From contig NW_025421232.1 in assembly GCF_020382885.2 (NCBI RefSeq), positions 1 to 64,000 of the forward strand: a stretch of DNA of 64,000 nt. The letters run 5' to 3'. The translations under genes and the position numbers were made by a program. Of this stretch, positions 1 to 10,264 are shown one piece after another. The first letter of the stretch is position 1. The number at the start of each line of letters is the position of its first letter. The stretch is from Scatophagus argus (lineage: Eukaryota; Chordata; Actinopteri; Scatophagidae). The notes under the pieces were generated by a model that saw only the letters and a program-made list of their open reading frames with translations, was not told the origin of the DNA and made no database searches.

Positions 1-1366
1 GGTGAGAAGCTGCGGGTGATGGGTGTTAACGACGCAAGGATCTCCTGGATTACTGACTACTTGACAGGCAGGCCACAGTTTGTCCGTCTGGGCAACGTCC
101 TGTCTGATGTGGTGGACAGTGATGTAGCAGCTACACAGGGAACTGTGCTTTCTCCCTTCTTCTTCACCTTATACACCACTGACTTTCAGTACAACTCTGA
201 GTCATGTCACCTGCAAAAGTTTTGCCTGCCTATCGTATACACTATATTGTCCATTGCACTAGTGATTTATAGCTTAATATAACATCTGTAAATATCATTT
301 GTAAATTGTGTTATAGTTTCCGCCTACACTGGATGCACATTAAAGCACATATCCATCTGTATAGTATGTTCATAGTACTTAGAATCCCTGTATATTATGA
401 CAACAATCTGTATATCATGTTTATAGTATACCTGTAACATAGACACCTGTACATACCCTGTATATACTGTAAATTACTGTATACCTGGCACTTACTGCTT
501 ATTGCACTTCTGGTTAGATGCCAAACTGCGTTTCGTTGCATTGTACTTGTACATGTGTAATGACAATAACGTTGAATCTAATCTAATCTAATCAACAGAC
601 TGGACTGGACATCTAACACCGAGGCTGTGTACAAGAAGGTGATGAGCAGGCTCTGTTTCCTGAGGAAATCCTTCAACGTGTACGGCAAGTTGTCGGAGAT
701 CTTCTACCAGTCTGTTGTTGCCAGCGCCATTTTCTTTGCTGTGGTGTGTTGGGGCAGCAGCATCAGAGCCAGCGACACTAAAAGACTTGATAAGATCATT
801 AAGAAGGCTGGCTCTGTACTCGGTCTCAGGCTGGAGTCTTTTGAGACCGTGGTGGAGAGGAGGTCACTGAACAAACTGTTATCCATCATGGACAACGATC
901 AGCACCCTCTCCATCATACAGTTGACAGACAGCGGAGCACCTTCTCCCACAGGCTGCTGCAGCTCCGCTGTCAAAGGGACAGATACAGGAAATCTTTCCT
1001 GCCACATGCCATCACACTGTGCAATAACAGCTAAACTCTGGTCATACATACAGTCACTAGGCACTTTATATGTTTTAAACACTCGGTTCACTGCACCTTA
1101 CATTCTACTTTATTTTGCACAACATTACACTGCTTTTTGTTGGCAGGGAGGTTGAGTGTCCCAAATAGGTTTGTGGGACTGTGGGAATGGGGAGGTTGTG
1201 TGTCTCTCGTGACTGAAACAATGAAAACTGGATTTTTACCATTACAATATGCACTTTTTTATATTGCTTTGTATGTTGGTATGTTGGCTTATTATGCATA
1301 GTGCTGCTGCTGCTGCACTGTAATTTCCCAGCCTGGGATCAATAAAGTATATCTATCTATCCATCT
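1..1366 (+). mobile_element. Rex-like LINE, family B copy 1 (RT fragment, 3' end complete)
   Basis: Reverse-transcriptase remnant of a non-LTR retrotransposon in the CR1/L2/Rex group; it enters the window already 5'-truncated by the edge. Positions 1-219 encode the RT core with the motifs [12 protein letters not shown] and GTVLSPFF. The C-terminal part resumes at about 594 and runs open to a stop at 1034, ending in residues that match family B copy 2 at 31.2-32.9 kb. The roughly 265 bp that should encode the F-x-DD active site are missing and replaced by an unrelated insert. The 3' UTR ends in an AATAAA-like signal followed by ATCT repeats near 1350-1366. This copy cannot be active. Confidence 0.85.
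221..593 (+). mobile_element. Nested 5'-truncated LINE 3' end with AATCT tail
   Basis: This stretch interrupts the family B reverse transcriptase. It has no open frame, looks like a LINE 3' UTR and ends in TGACAATAACGTTGAATC followed by AATCT repeats, the usual 3' tail style of fish LINEs. Compared with the second family B copy, about 265 bp of target sequence are absent at the insertion point, so insertion came with a deletion or was followed by one. Confidence 0.7.
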
Positions 1367-1494
1367 AAAACAATGACAGTCAGAGCATGTAATTTTTCAT
1401 CAATATTGTTGAGTTTCTCCTGCAACACAGGAATATACCCTGTTAGGGACTTCCTAACTCTGTTGTAGGTGTAGTGGGACTGAAATAGCCACAC

Positions 1495-1597
1495 ATAGAA
1501 AAGAGTTTGGTCTCGACCTGCTCTAATTGGAAAGTGTCAAGAGATAACTTTTGTTGTGAATTGGCGCTATATAAATAAACTGAATTGAAATTGAACA
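1495..1597 (+). mobile_element. L2-type LINE 3' tail fragment
   Basis: About 100 bp nearly identical to 11697-11795 and related to 26733-26815: GGTCT.GACCTGCTCTAATTGG, then GGCGCTATATAAATAAACTG and TTGAA repeats. This is the common 3' end of a fish L2-like LINE or of a SINE sharing that tail. No coding potential. The rest of 1367-1720 shows nothing recognisable. Confidence 0.65.
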
Positions 1598-1721
1598 TAT
1601 AGTTTATCATGTTAACAGACATCTCATCTTTTTCATTTTACAGCTTTTACCCATTGCTTGAGCACTATAGACACATGCTTAAACCAAAGTAACATAATGT
1701 GAAGTTGTTACTATACCTGGT

Positions 1722-2235
1722 TAAAATAAGGGCGCGAATCAGAGATGTTAGCCTTGAAGATTGTTGGCCGCCGTCTGAATGTGTGCAGATCTGGTCTGGT
1801 AAGTTCAACACGGAGGACTCTACATTTATTTACTGATGTCACTTTACTAAAAGCCCAAAAACTGTACAAGTGACCGTATTGTAATAAATTTCAGATCGAC
1901 TTGAAAAGGCAAACAACATTCTTTCATAGTTAGGGCATCAAAAAAGATCAGTGTTCACCACAAAAGTGTTTTCTATAATGTGTATGTGTGCAATCGATAA
2001 TCCTATCTAAGTTCTGTAGATCTTTGCATTACAGGGACTGATCTGTAGAAACTGGGCTTTGTTTGTGTTTCGTCTGATGAGATTTGCGTCCACCTTCTTT
2101 GCAAGACTACAGTGGTGTTTGGTAATGTTTGTGGATCCGGAGCGACAACACTTCTCTTTCGCGGGTTTGTATGCACAGATCTAGGTCAAATGGAACCTTG
2201 CAGAGTTTTACTTTAGGGGGACCTATAAGCTTAAA
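1722..2235 (+). pseudogene. Gene family X, decayed copy i (SAM-like exon and following intron)
   Basis: About 500 bp collinear with 14318-15010 of the main X copy, without the SINE that interrupts that copy. Positions 1722-1800 match the end of the exon coding for the core-binding-like domain, including the GGTAAGTTCAACAC donor region. Positions 1894-1960 match the small exon at 14752, but here the frame meets TAG. The flanking intron sequence is also shared, so this is a genomic duplication and not a retrocopy. It lies upstream of the main copy in the same orientation, as expected of a decayed tandem paralogue. Confidence 0.6.
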
Positions 2236-2860
2236 AATCTTCTTTCAATTTTAGATTAGACATTTCACAGAAAATAAGACTCGAAGAAGCAGCAAATAAA
2301 CTTTTCACTAAAACAGTAATTTAGCAGAAAATAAGAAGGAGGATCAGATGCCACGATGAAGAAGTGACTATAATGTCTGCAAAAAACTCCTGCAAACATC
2401 CACAAAAAGATCAATGCTATGATCCTTTAACAAGACCATGGAATTAACCAATCAGAAGAGACTCCTCATCAACTCATCAGCCAATCAGAGTCATGGCATG
2501 TGACCCACCTCCTTTAAGAGAGGTCAGTTTGGGGCCAGTCAGTCTGATGATGGCAGGAGTAATGGATGTACCCAATTACGAGGTAAGCACTAACCTACAA
2601 ATTTTCACAAAGTTTGACATAATTCACTAACTTTCACAAAATTTCATAAGCCACTAGATGGGGTTAGGGATAAGTCAGGACACTCATAACCAACCCTGCC
2701 TTAAGAAAAAGTAAACACAGGGACTTGTATATTCTGGACTATCACCTACTGCAGACAGAATTTAAAATTTGAAGCTTATGTGTGGTAAGGACTTGAAATG
2801 TTTGAGTAAACTATAAGCAATCTAAAAATGTAAATCTTAAATAATGACTTGCTTCACTAC
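2236..2860. other. No recognisable feature
   Basis: AT-rich sequence with no long open frame, repeat tail or terminal inverted repeat that I can recognise. Confidence 0.5.
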
Positions 2861-2861
2861 T

Positions 2862-3043
2862 CTAAATTGCCCCTAGGTGTGAGTGTGAGAGTGTGTGGTT
2901 GTTTGTCTTTGTGTGTTGGCCCTGCGATTGACTGGCGACCAGTCCAGGGTGTACCCCGCCTCTCGCCCGTAGTCAGCTGGGATAGGCTCCAGCCCCCCCA
3001 CGACCCTGACGGATAAGCGGTATAGAAAATGGATGGATGGATG
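2862..3043 (+). mobile_element. RTE-like LINE/SINE 3' end with ATGG tail
   Basis: Common fish repeat end with GGCGACCAGTCCAGGGTGTA, GGGATAGGCTCCAGC and GATAAGCGGTATAGAAAATGG, followed by ATGG repeats. The tail style fits RTE-type elements (possibly Rex3-like); assignment is from memory of the sequence pattern. No coding content. It lies just upstream of the zinc-finger exons of gene X. Confidence 0.65.
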
Positions 3044-3145
3044 ACTTGCTTCATTGCAAAGGTAATGACTTTAAATACATTGTGTACTCTCCTATTTTAT
3101 TTAGGTATTTTGTTCTGTGTTCTAAAAATGTATTTTTATTTACAG

Positions 3146-3525
3146 CTTGAGCCAGAGCGACAAAGCGATGAGGCCAAGGGAAAGAAGAAACAGAAACGAG
3201 GCTGACAAGGACATAAATGTCCAATTTGTGGACATATGTATGCAGGCATTGTCCAGCACCTGAAAGGGACAGAGCAGGTTGTCAATAAGACAGAACTGCT
3301 CCTTTTGAGCAGACTTGCTCACCGACAGTATTTCATCTAACGCTTAGGAGTTTTCATTTGTTTTATATATTTACTGACTCTATGCATTTTATGCACCAAT
3401 GTTTTTCTTTTTTATTTTTGCATTTCCACAGCTTCAGAGCAAATCTGGATTGCCCAGTCAGGCTCTGTAAATCCAAATACATCAATAGGCTTGATAAGCA
3501 CCTGATGACAGTCCATCAACTGAAG
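3146..3525 (+). pseudogene. Gene X, zinc-finger exons (3146-3327 and 3432-3525)
   Basis: Two exons with a consistent splice phase. The first follows an acceptor at TTATTTACAG and encodes a Cys-rich motif, HKCPICGHMY...QHL, up to a donor at 3328. The second follows TTTCCACAG and encodes LDCPVRLC...RLDKHLMTVH, ending at the donor AAG|GTAGAG. Joining them in phase 2 keeps the frame. The pair resembles the N-terminal C-x-C...RLD-x-HL...H finger of multicopy fish proteins that continue into a tyrosine-recombinase-like domain. One in-frame TGA at 3203-3205 stands where an Arg codon (CGA) would fit, so the copy is either broken or starts downstream. A DNA- or protein-binding role is inferred only. 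Confidence 0.6.
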
Positions 3526-3759
3526 GTAGAGTTTTTTTTTTGTGATGTATAGCAAATTGCCATGTTCATGCTTTATGGTAGTGTAAACAGCACTTTGGAG
3601 ACAAAATGTGAAATATACATGTGACTGATAGCAAATAACATACTGGTGATACTGGAATGGAGAACCCTGATACACAGCCCTGCGGCTGTCATTTGAAGAA
3701 AAAATTTAACTTAAAGCAATATTGTACATTTTCGGCAACCTATGGTAAAACTGTACATG

Positions 3760-3862
3760 GAGAAGGCAAAGGACCGGTTCATCGCGAGGGAACTTGCTCC
3801 ATGCCAGCCCAGATCCACAGCCTCCACCACCTGCTGCTTCTCCCAGTGAGGGTCTCCACATT
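3760..3862 (+). pseudogene. Gene X, start of proline-rich repeat region, cut by repeats
   Basis: Encodes MEKAKDRFIARELA in one frame. It then carries a DNA unit matching the 63-bp repeats at 12.3 kb (CCAGCCCAGATCCACAGCC, then CTTCTCCCAGTGAGGGTCTC). The similarity stops at about 3860, where repeat-derived sequence begins. The matching array resumes near 12272, so the mobile elements between 3.9 and 12.0 kb probably split one gene. The relation rests on the repeat unit and exon order and is not proven. Confidence 0.5.
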
Positions 3863-4001
3863 TTAGCATTTCACAAGACTGAAATTATAATAATGAAATT
3901 AGAATGAACTGCTGTATCATTCATGTATGTTTTATGTGCTGTTGAAAATCACTATCCTATCAATTCTATTCAGTTCAATTTCGGCCCGCAGGGAGAACCA
4001 C
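3863..4001. repeat. Left arm of a long inverted repeat (right arm 9781-9940)
   Basis: About 140 bp that reads, as reverse complement, at 9781-9940. Shared landmarks are CATTTCACAAG, GAACTGCTGTA, ATTCATGTAT, ATCACTATCCTATCA and TTTCGGCCCG. The right arm carries an A-run of about 20 that the left lacks. Part of each arm is an L2-type 3' tail and part is flanking sequence. Confidence 0.7.
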
Positions 4002-5520
4002 CCCGCCGATAGTCGGTGCACAAAAGAATGAATGACAGGCAGATGTCAACAGTAGACACTGGGTTGGTCATAGAGTTCAACATGAAGATCTGGATGGAGA
4101 GATACCTGCAGAAAGATACAGAGAGTGAGAGAGAGAGAGAGAGAAAGGGAGGGAGAGACACAAAACTACGAGGAGAACTGGACACACAGTTAGTGACATA
4201 AAATAATGAACTGTATGTTAATCTGACGAGGGGAGAGGATAGAAGAGGAAACGGAGGAGGGGGAACTGCTTGGTGGATCATGTTTGTGTCCCCCGGCAGC
4301 ATAGGCCTATAGCAGCATAGATATGATAGAGATTTAAAGATTAACACTTAGTCAGGCCTATTCTACCTGTGGCTATATATCATGAGGTGAGTGTAACTAT
4401 GCCTACCAACCCTACACACTTTATTTGAGGCTAACTATATGCTTTACTAAACAGAAAGGTTTTAAGTTTAGTCTTAAAAGTGGAGGTGGTGTCTGCCTGT
4501 CGAACCCAGATTGGCAACTGGTTCCACAGCAGGGGTGCCTGATAGCTAAAGGCTCGTCCTCCTGTTCTACTTTTATGAATTCTGGGAACTGCAAGTAAAC
4601 CTGCGCTCTGTGATCTGAGTGTTCTATTGGGAATATATGGGACTATTAGATCTTGCAGGTATGATGGGGCTAGTCCATTTAGGGCCTTATATGTAAGTCG
4701 GAGAATTTTAAAGTCTATTGTGAATTTTACCGGAAGCCAGTGAAGAGAAGCTAAGATGGAGGAGATGTGATCCCTTTTACCGATTCCTGTTAAAACTCTA
4801 GCTGCTGCATTCTGGATCAGCTGCAGGCTATTAATAGAGTAATTTGGACATCCTGACAATAGTGAGTTGCAGTAGTCCAGCCTAGAAGTAACGAAAGCAT
4901 GGACAAGTTTTTCAGCATCACTCTGCGAGAGGACGCTCCTAATCTTAGCAATATTACGGAGGTGAAAGAAGGCGATCTTAGAGGTCTGTTTAATGTGATG
5001 GATAAATGACACGTCCTGATCGAAGATAATGCCGAGGTTCCTCGCAGTCGTACTGGGGGCCAAAGTAATGCCGTCCAGAGAGACAGTATTTTCAGCTATT
5101 CTAGTTCTAAGATGTTTGGGACCTAGAACAATGATCTCAGTTTTGTCTGATAAAAAATTGGAGGTCATCCAGTCCTTTATGTCTTTAAGACATGCCTGGA
5201 GTCTGGCTAATGGCTCTGTTTCTTCAGGCTTTAAGGATAAGCACAGCTGAGTGTCATCAGCATAACAATGAAAGTTTATGCCATGTTTCTGAATAATATT
5301 TCCTAGAGGGAGCATGTATAAGGTGAACAGGATCGGCCCAAGCATTGAACCTTGTGGAACACCGAGGTTAACCCTTATATATGAAGAGGAAACATCATTA
5401 ACGTGAAAAAAGTGAAATCTATCTGTTAAATATGATTTGAACCAGCGTAGCGCAGTCCCTGTGATCCTAGTCTCACGTTCTAATCTGTGTAATAAAATGT
5501 TGTTGTGCGACTTAGTAGGA
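4002..5520 (-). mobile_element. L2-clade LINE, 5'-truncated (RT C-terminal half and 3' UTR)
   Basis: The reverse strand is open from about 5520 to a stop near 4431. It encodes an L2-type reverse transcriptase: TALRWFKSYLTDR, then GVPQGSMLGPILF, the active site YADD (5253-5264), and C-terminal motifs RDHISSILASLHWLP and FKTKLKTFLFSKAYS. The frame is clean through this part. The 3' UTR continues to about 4002 with a GA-rich run and a tail that is part of the inverted repeat. Endonuclease and ORF1 are absent here. L2 pieces in the same orientation at 9.26-9.78 and 10.27-11.98 kb may be the rest of the same insertion, separated by later events. Confidence 0.85.
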
Positions 5521-5800
5521 GCAATTTGGTTATTGGCAAAGAGTCAATGATTATGGAAAATAATCATCAAAGTAAAATCAGTGTATGCTTACAGCAACAA
5601 CCATCCATAGATAAGTATCACTTTGTAATAAACACTATTATAATCTAAGTTTTATCAACACACATTAACTATTAACTAAGATAACACAGGTACAGCAACA
5701 AGAGTATATCTATACATAGGTGTGCATATATACAGGAGTGTGTGTGTGTGTGTGTATGTATGGGTGTGTGAGAAAGAGATGATGACAACAGTATGGAGGC
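5521..5800. other. No gene; short GT microsatellite
   Basis: AT-rich spacer with a GT run at about 5739-5754. Nothing else recognised. Confidence 0.5.
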
Positions 5801-6010
5801 TAACAAGCTAGCCAGGTAGCGGCTAACAAGCTAGTGGCTAAAAACAAACAAAATGGCGGTTAGCAAGCTAGCCAGAGGGTGGCTAACAAGCTACAGGCTA
5901 AAAACAAACAAGATGGCGGTTAGCAAGCTAGCCAGAGGGTGGCTAACAAGCTACAGGCTAAAAACAAACAAAATGGCGGTTAGCAAGATAGCAGCTAACA
6001 AGATAGCAGC
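5801..6010. repeat. 60-bp tandem repeat with ATGGCGG in each unit
   Basis: Units start at 5821, 5881 and 5941, each 60 bp and nearly identical, with a degenerate part before and after. Each unit carries GGCTAACAAGCTA and A(A/G)ATGGCGGTTAGCAAG. A further AGATGGCGG stands at 6041. ATGGCGG is the core of the YY1 site. The 20-residue repeat protein that can be read through it is a consequence of the 60-bp period. Confidence 0.85.
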
Positions 6011-6049
6011 TAACAACAAGCTAGTGGCTGACTACAATTAAGATGGCGG

Positions 6050-7290
6050 ATGGCCACGTGAGTGGAGGAACTACAACCAGAATGGTGGAGGACCACATGA
6101 GGAGGGGTCAGCACACCAGGATGAACAACCACATAAAGGATGACTCAGCAAACAAAACTAGTCACACGCATGTGATGACTCAGCAAAACTCCAAATGACT
6201 ACCGAAGAATACGCCGGCCGTATTATTCAGAGCCAAGATGGTGATAGCCAACGTGATGTTGCTTATGTGGTCACAGAAGGGAACAATGGGCGGAAGCCTT
6301 TGCGCGCCACGTACCCCTTGGTTACGGTTCGTGATCGCGTGCTCGGACTTTCGCCTCACCGTTCAGAAAGAAGAGTGTGAGGGAAGATAGAAATGAAAAT
6401 ACAAGAAAACACAACCCAATAAAATAATCCACTCTAATTCTTTAGAAACTCGCGTGTCACCACACAATAGCGGAGTCAGTAAACCGGAGTTTATCTGCTC
6501 AGCTATTGGCCCTTTAACTGGTGACGCGCGGTCTCGCTGAAACGGCGGAAATGACCGACCGGAAAACAAAATCAATGAATGCAGCACTTAAAAGTTACAG
6601 AAATCATGTGTAAACAACCCTACGTTACACTATCTCTGCCCAGACATAAGCCTCTTACGTTGCGTTGCTCCGATCATTCGGAGTTTGAAATAATGATCCG
6701 CTTAAACGTTCGCAGCGTCGTCCTCGGCGGGATGCTGGCGGTCCGTTATTCTGATGATGCGGAGTGTTGATCTCTCGGCGGCAGCGGAGAAAATCACCGG
6801 TGAAAAAGTTAACAAACTTTGTTTTCGTCCTTAACAAAGTCGGCGCGCGGCTCGTTAACGCGCGATCAGCTGATTGTTCAGCGATCCACGTCGGATGAAG
6901 AAAAAAAGGAAAAGTTACGGAGAAAAATACAGCAGTCTGTTTCTCGGCCTGCGAGTTGCAGAACTGTGACCCGGGATCTAAAATGATGTTAATCAAAACG
7001 TTTGATTGTTGCTCCCTTTTGGCGGTTTGGACATTTGGAGAGCCTGGAGAAGCTCTCACTGTCACAGCACGCACGGGGAAAAAGCGAAGTCCGATGGTCG
7101 CAGTGACCTTTTATTACCTGAGTGACGTCACCGTAGATTCCTTAGGGATGGCTGGCACACAGCCAATGTCTGTGCTCGTTCGGGGCTCGAATTTATGACT
7201 AGGCGTACGCCATAAAATAGATTTCTAACGGTTAGTCACTCTAAGTCAGGCTTTATGGGTCACATGTAGGCCTCTCTATTGTTCTCCAGA
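6050..7290. promoter_or_regulatory. CpG-rich segment, possible promoter region
   Basis: Unlike its AT-rich surroundings, about 6290-7180 is rich in CG dinucleotides (runs such as GCGCGCGG and GTTCGCAGCGTCGTCC). It contains a perfect CRE palindrome TGACGTCA at 7123-7130, and a CCACGTG E-box lies just upstream near 6054. No open frame here looks like a known protein; a 139-residue reverse-strand ORF has no recognisable motif. It could be the CpG-island promoter of an unseen gene, or the 5' UTR of a retroelement fed by the ATGGCGG repeats just upstream. Function is inference. Confidence 0.4.
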
Positions 7291-7311
7291 GCACATGACC
7301 AGAGATCCCAA

Positions 7312-9262
7312 CACAGCCTATATGTCAGGAGATAGGCTAGCTTACAGCAGGGCCCGGAAAGAACTGAAAAAGGGCATCCAGCTGGCTAAACACAGGCACA
7401 AGCAGCGCATTGAGGAGCACTTCAACAACAACGATCCACGTAACATGTGGAAAGGCATCAGGACCATCACAGACTATAAGCGGAATGACCAGCAGGTCAG
7501 CCATGTCCCGACCCTACCTGACACCTTGAACAGCTTCTTCGCACGCTTCGGCTCTCCGAGCAGCAGAAGAACTGCTGACCTTCCTCAGCCAGAGGTGCAG
7601 CAGCAGCCTCTCGTCCTGCAGCTGCACCAAGTGACCTCTGCTTTGAGGAGGATCAATGTCAACAAGGCTGCAGGTCCAGATAAGGTGTCAGGGCGCACAC
7701 TGAAGTCATGCGCTGACCAACTGGCAGAAGTCTTCCTGGACATCTTCAACCCGTCCATACAGCTGTCCACGGTCCCTGTGTGCCTGAAGTCCTCCATCAT
7801 TGTGCCCGTGCCCAAGAAATCAACCATCACCTGCCTCAACGACTACCGACCTGTCACTCTGACCCCGGTTATTATGAAGTGCTTCGAGAGGATCCTCCTG
7901 AGATACATCAAGGACGCCGTCCCCGTTGGCCTGGACAGTCTGCAGTTCGCCTACAGGGAGAACCGTTCTACGGAGGATGCCGTCTCGCTAGCACTTCACA
8001 CGGCCCTGACTCACCTGCAGCATCCTAACACCTATGTTAGGATGCTATTTGTGGACTTCAGCTCGGCTTTTAACACCGTTCCCCGGATATGCTGGCCCTG
8101 AAGCTCCACAACCTGGGTTTGTCAGACTCACTCTGCTCCTGGATCAGGGACTTCCTCACCAACAGGCCCCAGGTGGTGAGGATAGGGGAGTCTACATCAG
8201 CCCCACTGATCCTCAACACTGGCACGCCGCAGGGTTGTGTACTCAGCCCTGCCTTATTCATCCTCTACACACGACTGCTCTGCTATCCACCCCACAAACA
8301 TGGTCGTTAAGTTCGCGGACAACACCACTGTGGTGGGTCTCATATCCAACAATGATGAGACCCACTACAGAGATGAAGTCCAGAACTTGACACAGTGGTG
8401 TTCCAGGAACAACCTCATCCTGAACATCAGCAAAACCAAGGAGGTCATAGTGGACTACAGGAGGTCCAGGAAGATCGATCACGCTCCTGTCTGTATACTC
8501 GGGGAGGCGGTTGAGCGGGTGGACAGCATTAAATTCCTGGGCGTCCACATTTCCTCTGACCTCTCCTGGTCAGTGAACACCTCACACCTGGTGAAAAAGG
8601 CCCAACAACGGCTTTTCTTTCTCAGGAAGTTGAAACAGACTGGACTGTCTACTCAGCTGCTCATGAACTTTTACAGAGCCACAATCGAAAGCATCCTGTG
8701 TCTCAGTGTGACTGTGTGGTATGGCAGTTGCACAGCACATGACAGAAAGGACTTAGCCCGGGTGGTGAGGACAGCACAGGGGATTGTGGGCTGCAGTCTA
8801 CCAGATCTGGACTCAGTTTACACTGCCCGAGTCCAGAAGAAGGCAAGACGCATTGCCACAGACCCCACCCACCCGGGCAACGAACTGTTTGTACCGCTTC
8901 CATCAGGAAAGCGGTACAGGAACATTAAAACCAGCACCAACAGACTCAGGGACAGCTTCTTCCCCAGAGCTGTTAAAGCAATAACCCCCCTACAGTGAAA
9001 CACTCACGTCCCACCCCCATACAGGACTTCACACATACACCCTCCCCCGTCTATCTGCATACACACACTCAGCATACACATAGTCTGGCACTAAGTGCAC
9101 TTTTTTTATCTACCTCATTTTGTATTTTATATTTTTATATTTTTTTCTTAAGTGTGCAATTTTAATTTTCTCTGACTATTTATAAGTGTGTTTTTAAGCT
9201 GAGAATCTGCACAAAATTTCATTATGCTTGCATAATGACAATAAAGACTCTTGAATCTTCTT
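7312..9262 (+). mobile_element. LINE family C copy 1 (RT, inactive)
   Basis: 5'-truncated LINE. The RT begins after the endonuclease linker with [15 protein letters not shown] and continues through [43 protein letters not shown] and a C-terminus ending FFPRAVKAITPLQ. Two frameshifts, near 8085 and 8270, break it into three frames. The active site reads FADN instead of FADD (about 8317-8328), so a catalytic Asp is lost. The 3' UTR ends with TGACAATAAAGACTCTTGAATC. Its 3' end abuts L2 endonuclease sequence on the opposite strand, suggesting it landed in that L2. Confidence 0.9.
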
Positions 9263-9780
9263 TTTCAGGGGAGCAACCATATCTAAAACTGTGTGCAATG
9301 TGGCTGCAGCGTTATTAACAAAAGAATCAATTTCTGCAGGATTAACGTTTAAATCAGTATGCTCTGTTGTACTGGTACATGGTGCTGAGGGGAGCTGTGG
9401 ATTTAGGATTGCATCCCTAAATCTGTCTACACTATCTTCAGAGAGGCATCTGGTATAGTAGACCTTTTTGTTGTGTGCTATAAAGTCTGTTAGAGTTAGT
9501 TCAAAAATTACAAGTGAATGGTCTGAAAGGAGAGGGTTTTGAGGGACAACTAACAGGTTCTTAGTTTCTAGGCCGTAGGTGAGAACCAGATCGATGTGTG
9601 ATTGTGGCAGTGTGTTGGTTCATTCACTATCTGAAGGAAACCTGTTGAATCTAAGAGTGAACTAAAGGCTGTCTTAAGACTGTCAGAGTCAACATCCATA
9701 TGAATGTTAAAGTCACCTGCTATAATGACTTTATCTGTACTGAGTACTAAACTAGATAAGAAGTCTGAAAACTCACGGGG
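9263..9780 (-). mobile_element. L2 LINE endonuclease fragment
   Basis: The reverse strand encodes the C-terminal half of an APE-type endonuclease, with EFSDFLSSLVLSTDKVIIAG followed directly by DFNIHMDVD. The GDFN catalytic motif is visible. It fits between ORF1/EN-start sequence at 10.27-11.46 kb and RT sequence at 4.0-5.5 kb, all on the same strand. The order suggests one L2 copy broken by later insertions. Confidence 0.75.
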
Positions 9781-9940
9781 TGGTTCTCCCTACGGGCCGA
9801 AATCGAACTGATAGGATAGTGATTCTCAACATCACATAAAAAAAAAAAAAAAAAAAAAGAATACATGAATGTTACAGCAGTTCATTATAATTTTCATTAC
9901 TATAATTTTCTTATAACTTGTGAAATGTTAAAATCATATT
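9781..9940. repeat. Right arm of long inverted repeat, with poly-A run
   Basis: Reverse complement of 3863-4001, with an A-run at about 9838-9858. It begins with the L2 3' tail motif GGTTCTCCCTACGGGCCGAA on the + strand. Confidence 0.7.
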
Positions 9941-10264
9941 GAGGTGGTAGCAAAAGTGAAACTAAACAGTTGAGATTTTGTTTTGCTTATCTTTTTAGTA
10001 ATGTCATTTCTCATGTTGTTAATTGCTTTCCTGCCTGTACAACATCCATTGCACGTCTGCCCGTCCTGGGTGAGGGATCCCTCCTCTGTTGCTCACCCTG
10101 AGGTTTCTTCCATTTTTTCCTGTTAAAGGTTTTTCTGGGAGTTTTTCCTTAGTCGATGTGAGGGTCGAAGGGCAGAGGATGTTGCTGATGTTATGTTAAG
10201 CCCTTTGAGACAAACTGCTTGTAAAAATGGGCTATACAAATAAAGTTGACTTGACTTGACTTGA
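9899..10264 (+). mobile_element. L2-type LINE 3' end, TTGAC tail, copy 1
   Basis: About 365 bp nearly identical to 15140-15505. It holds a conserved 3' UTR (GTCCTGGGTGAGGGATCCC, GGTTTCTTCCATTTTTTCC, GCCCTTTGAGACAAACTG) and ends in AAATAAAGTTGACTTGACTT repeats. No coding sequence. It interrupts the minus-strand L2 endonuclease. Confidence 0.8.

Noticed and set aside
5853-6041. Small protein with a 20-residue repeat
   Set aside because: Consequence of the 60-bp minisatellite period; no start context, homology or continuation.
6655-7074. 139-residue minus-strand ORF in the CpG-rich block
   Set aside because: No motif recognised; long frames are expected by chance in CG-rich DNA with few stops.
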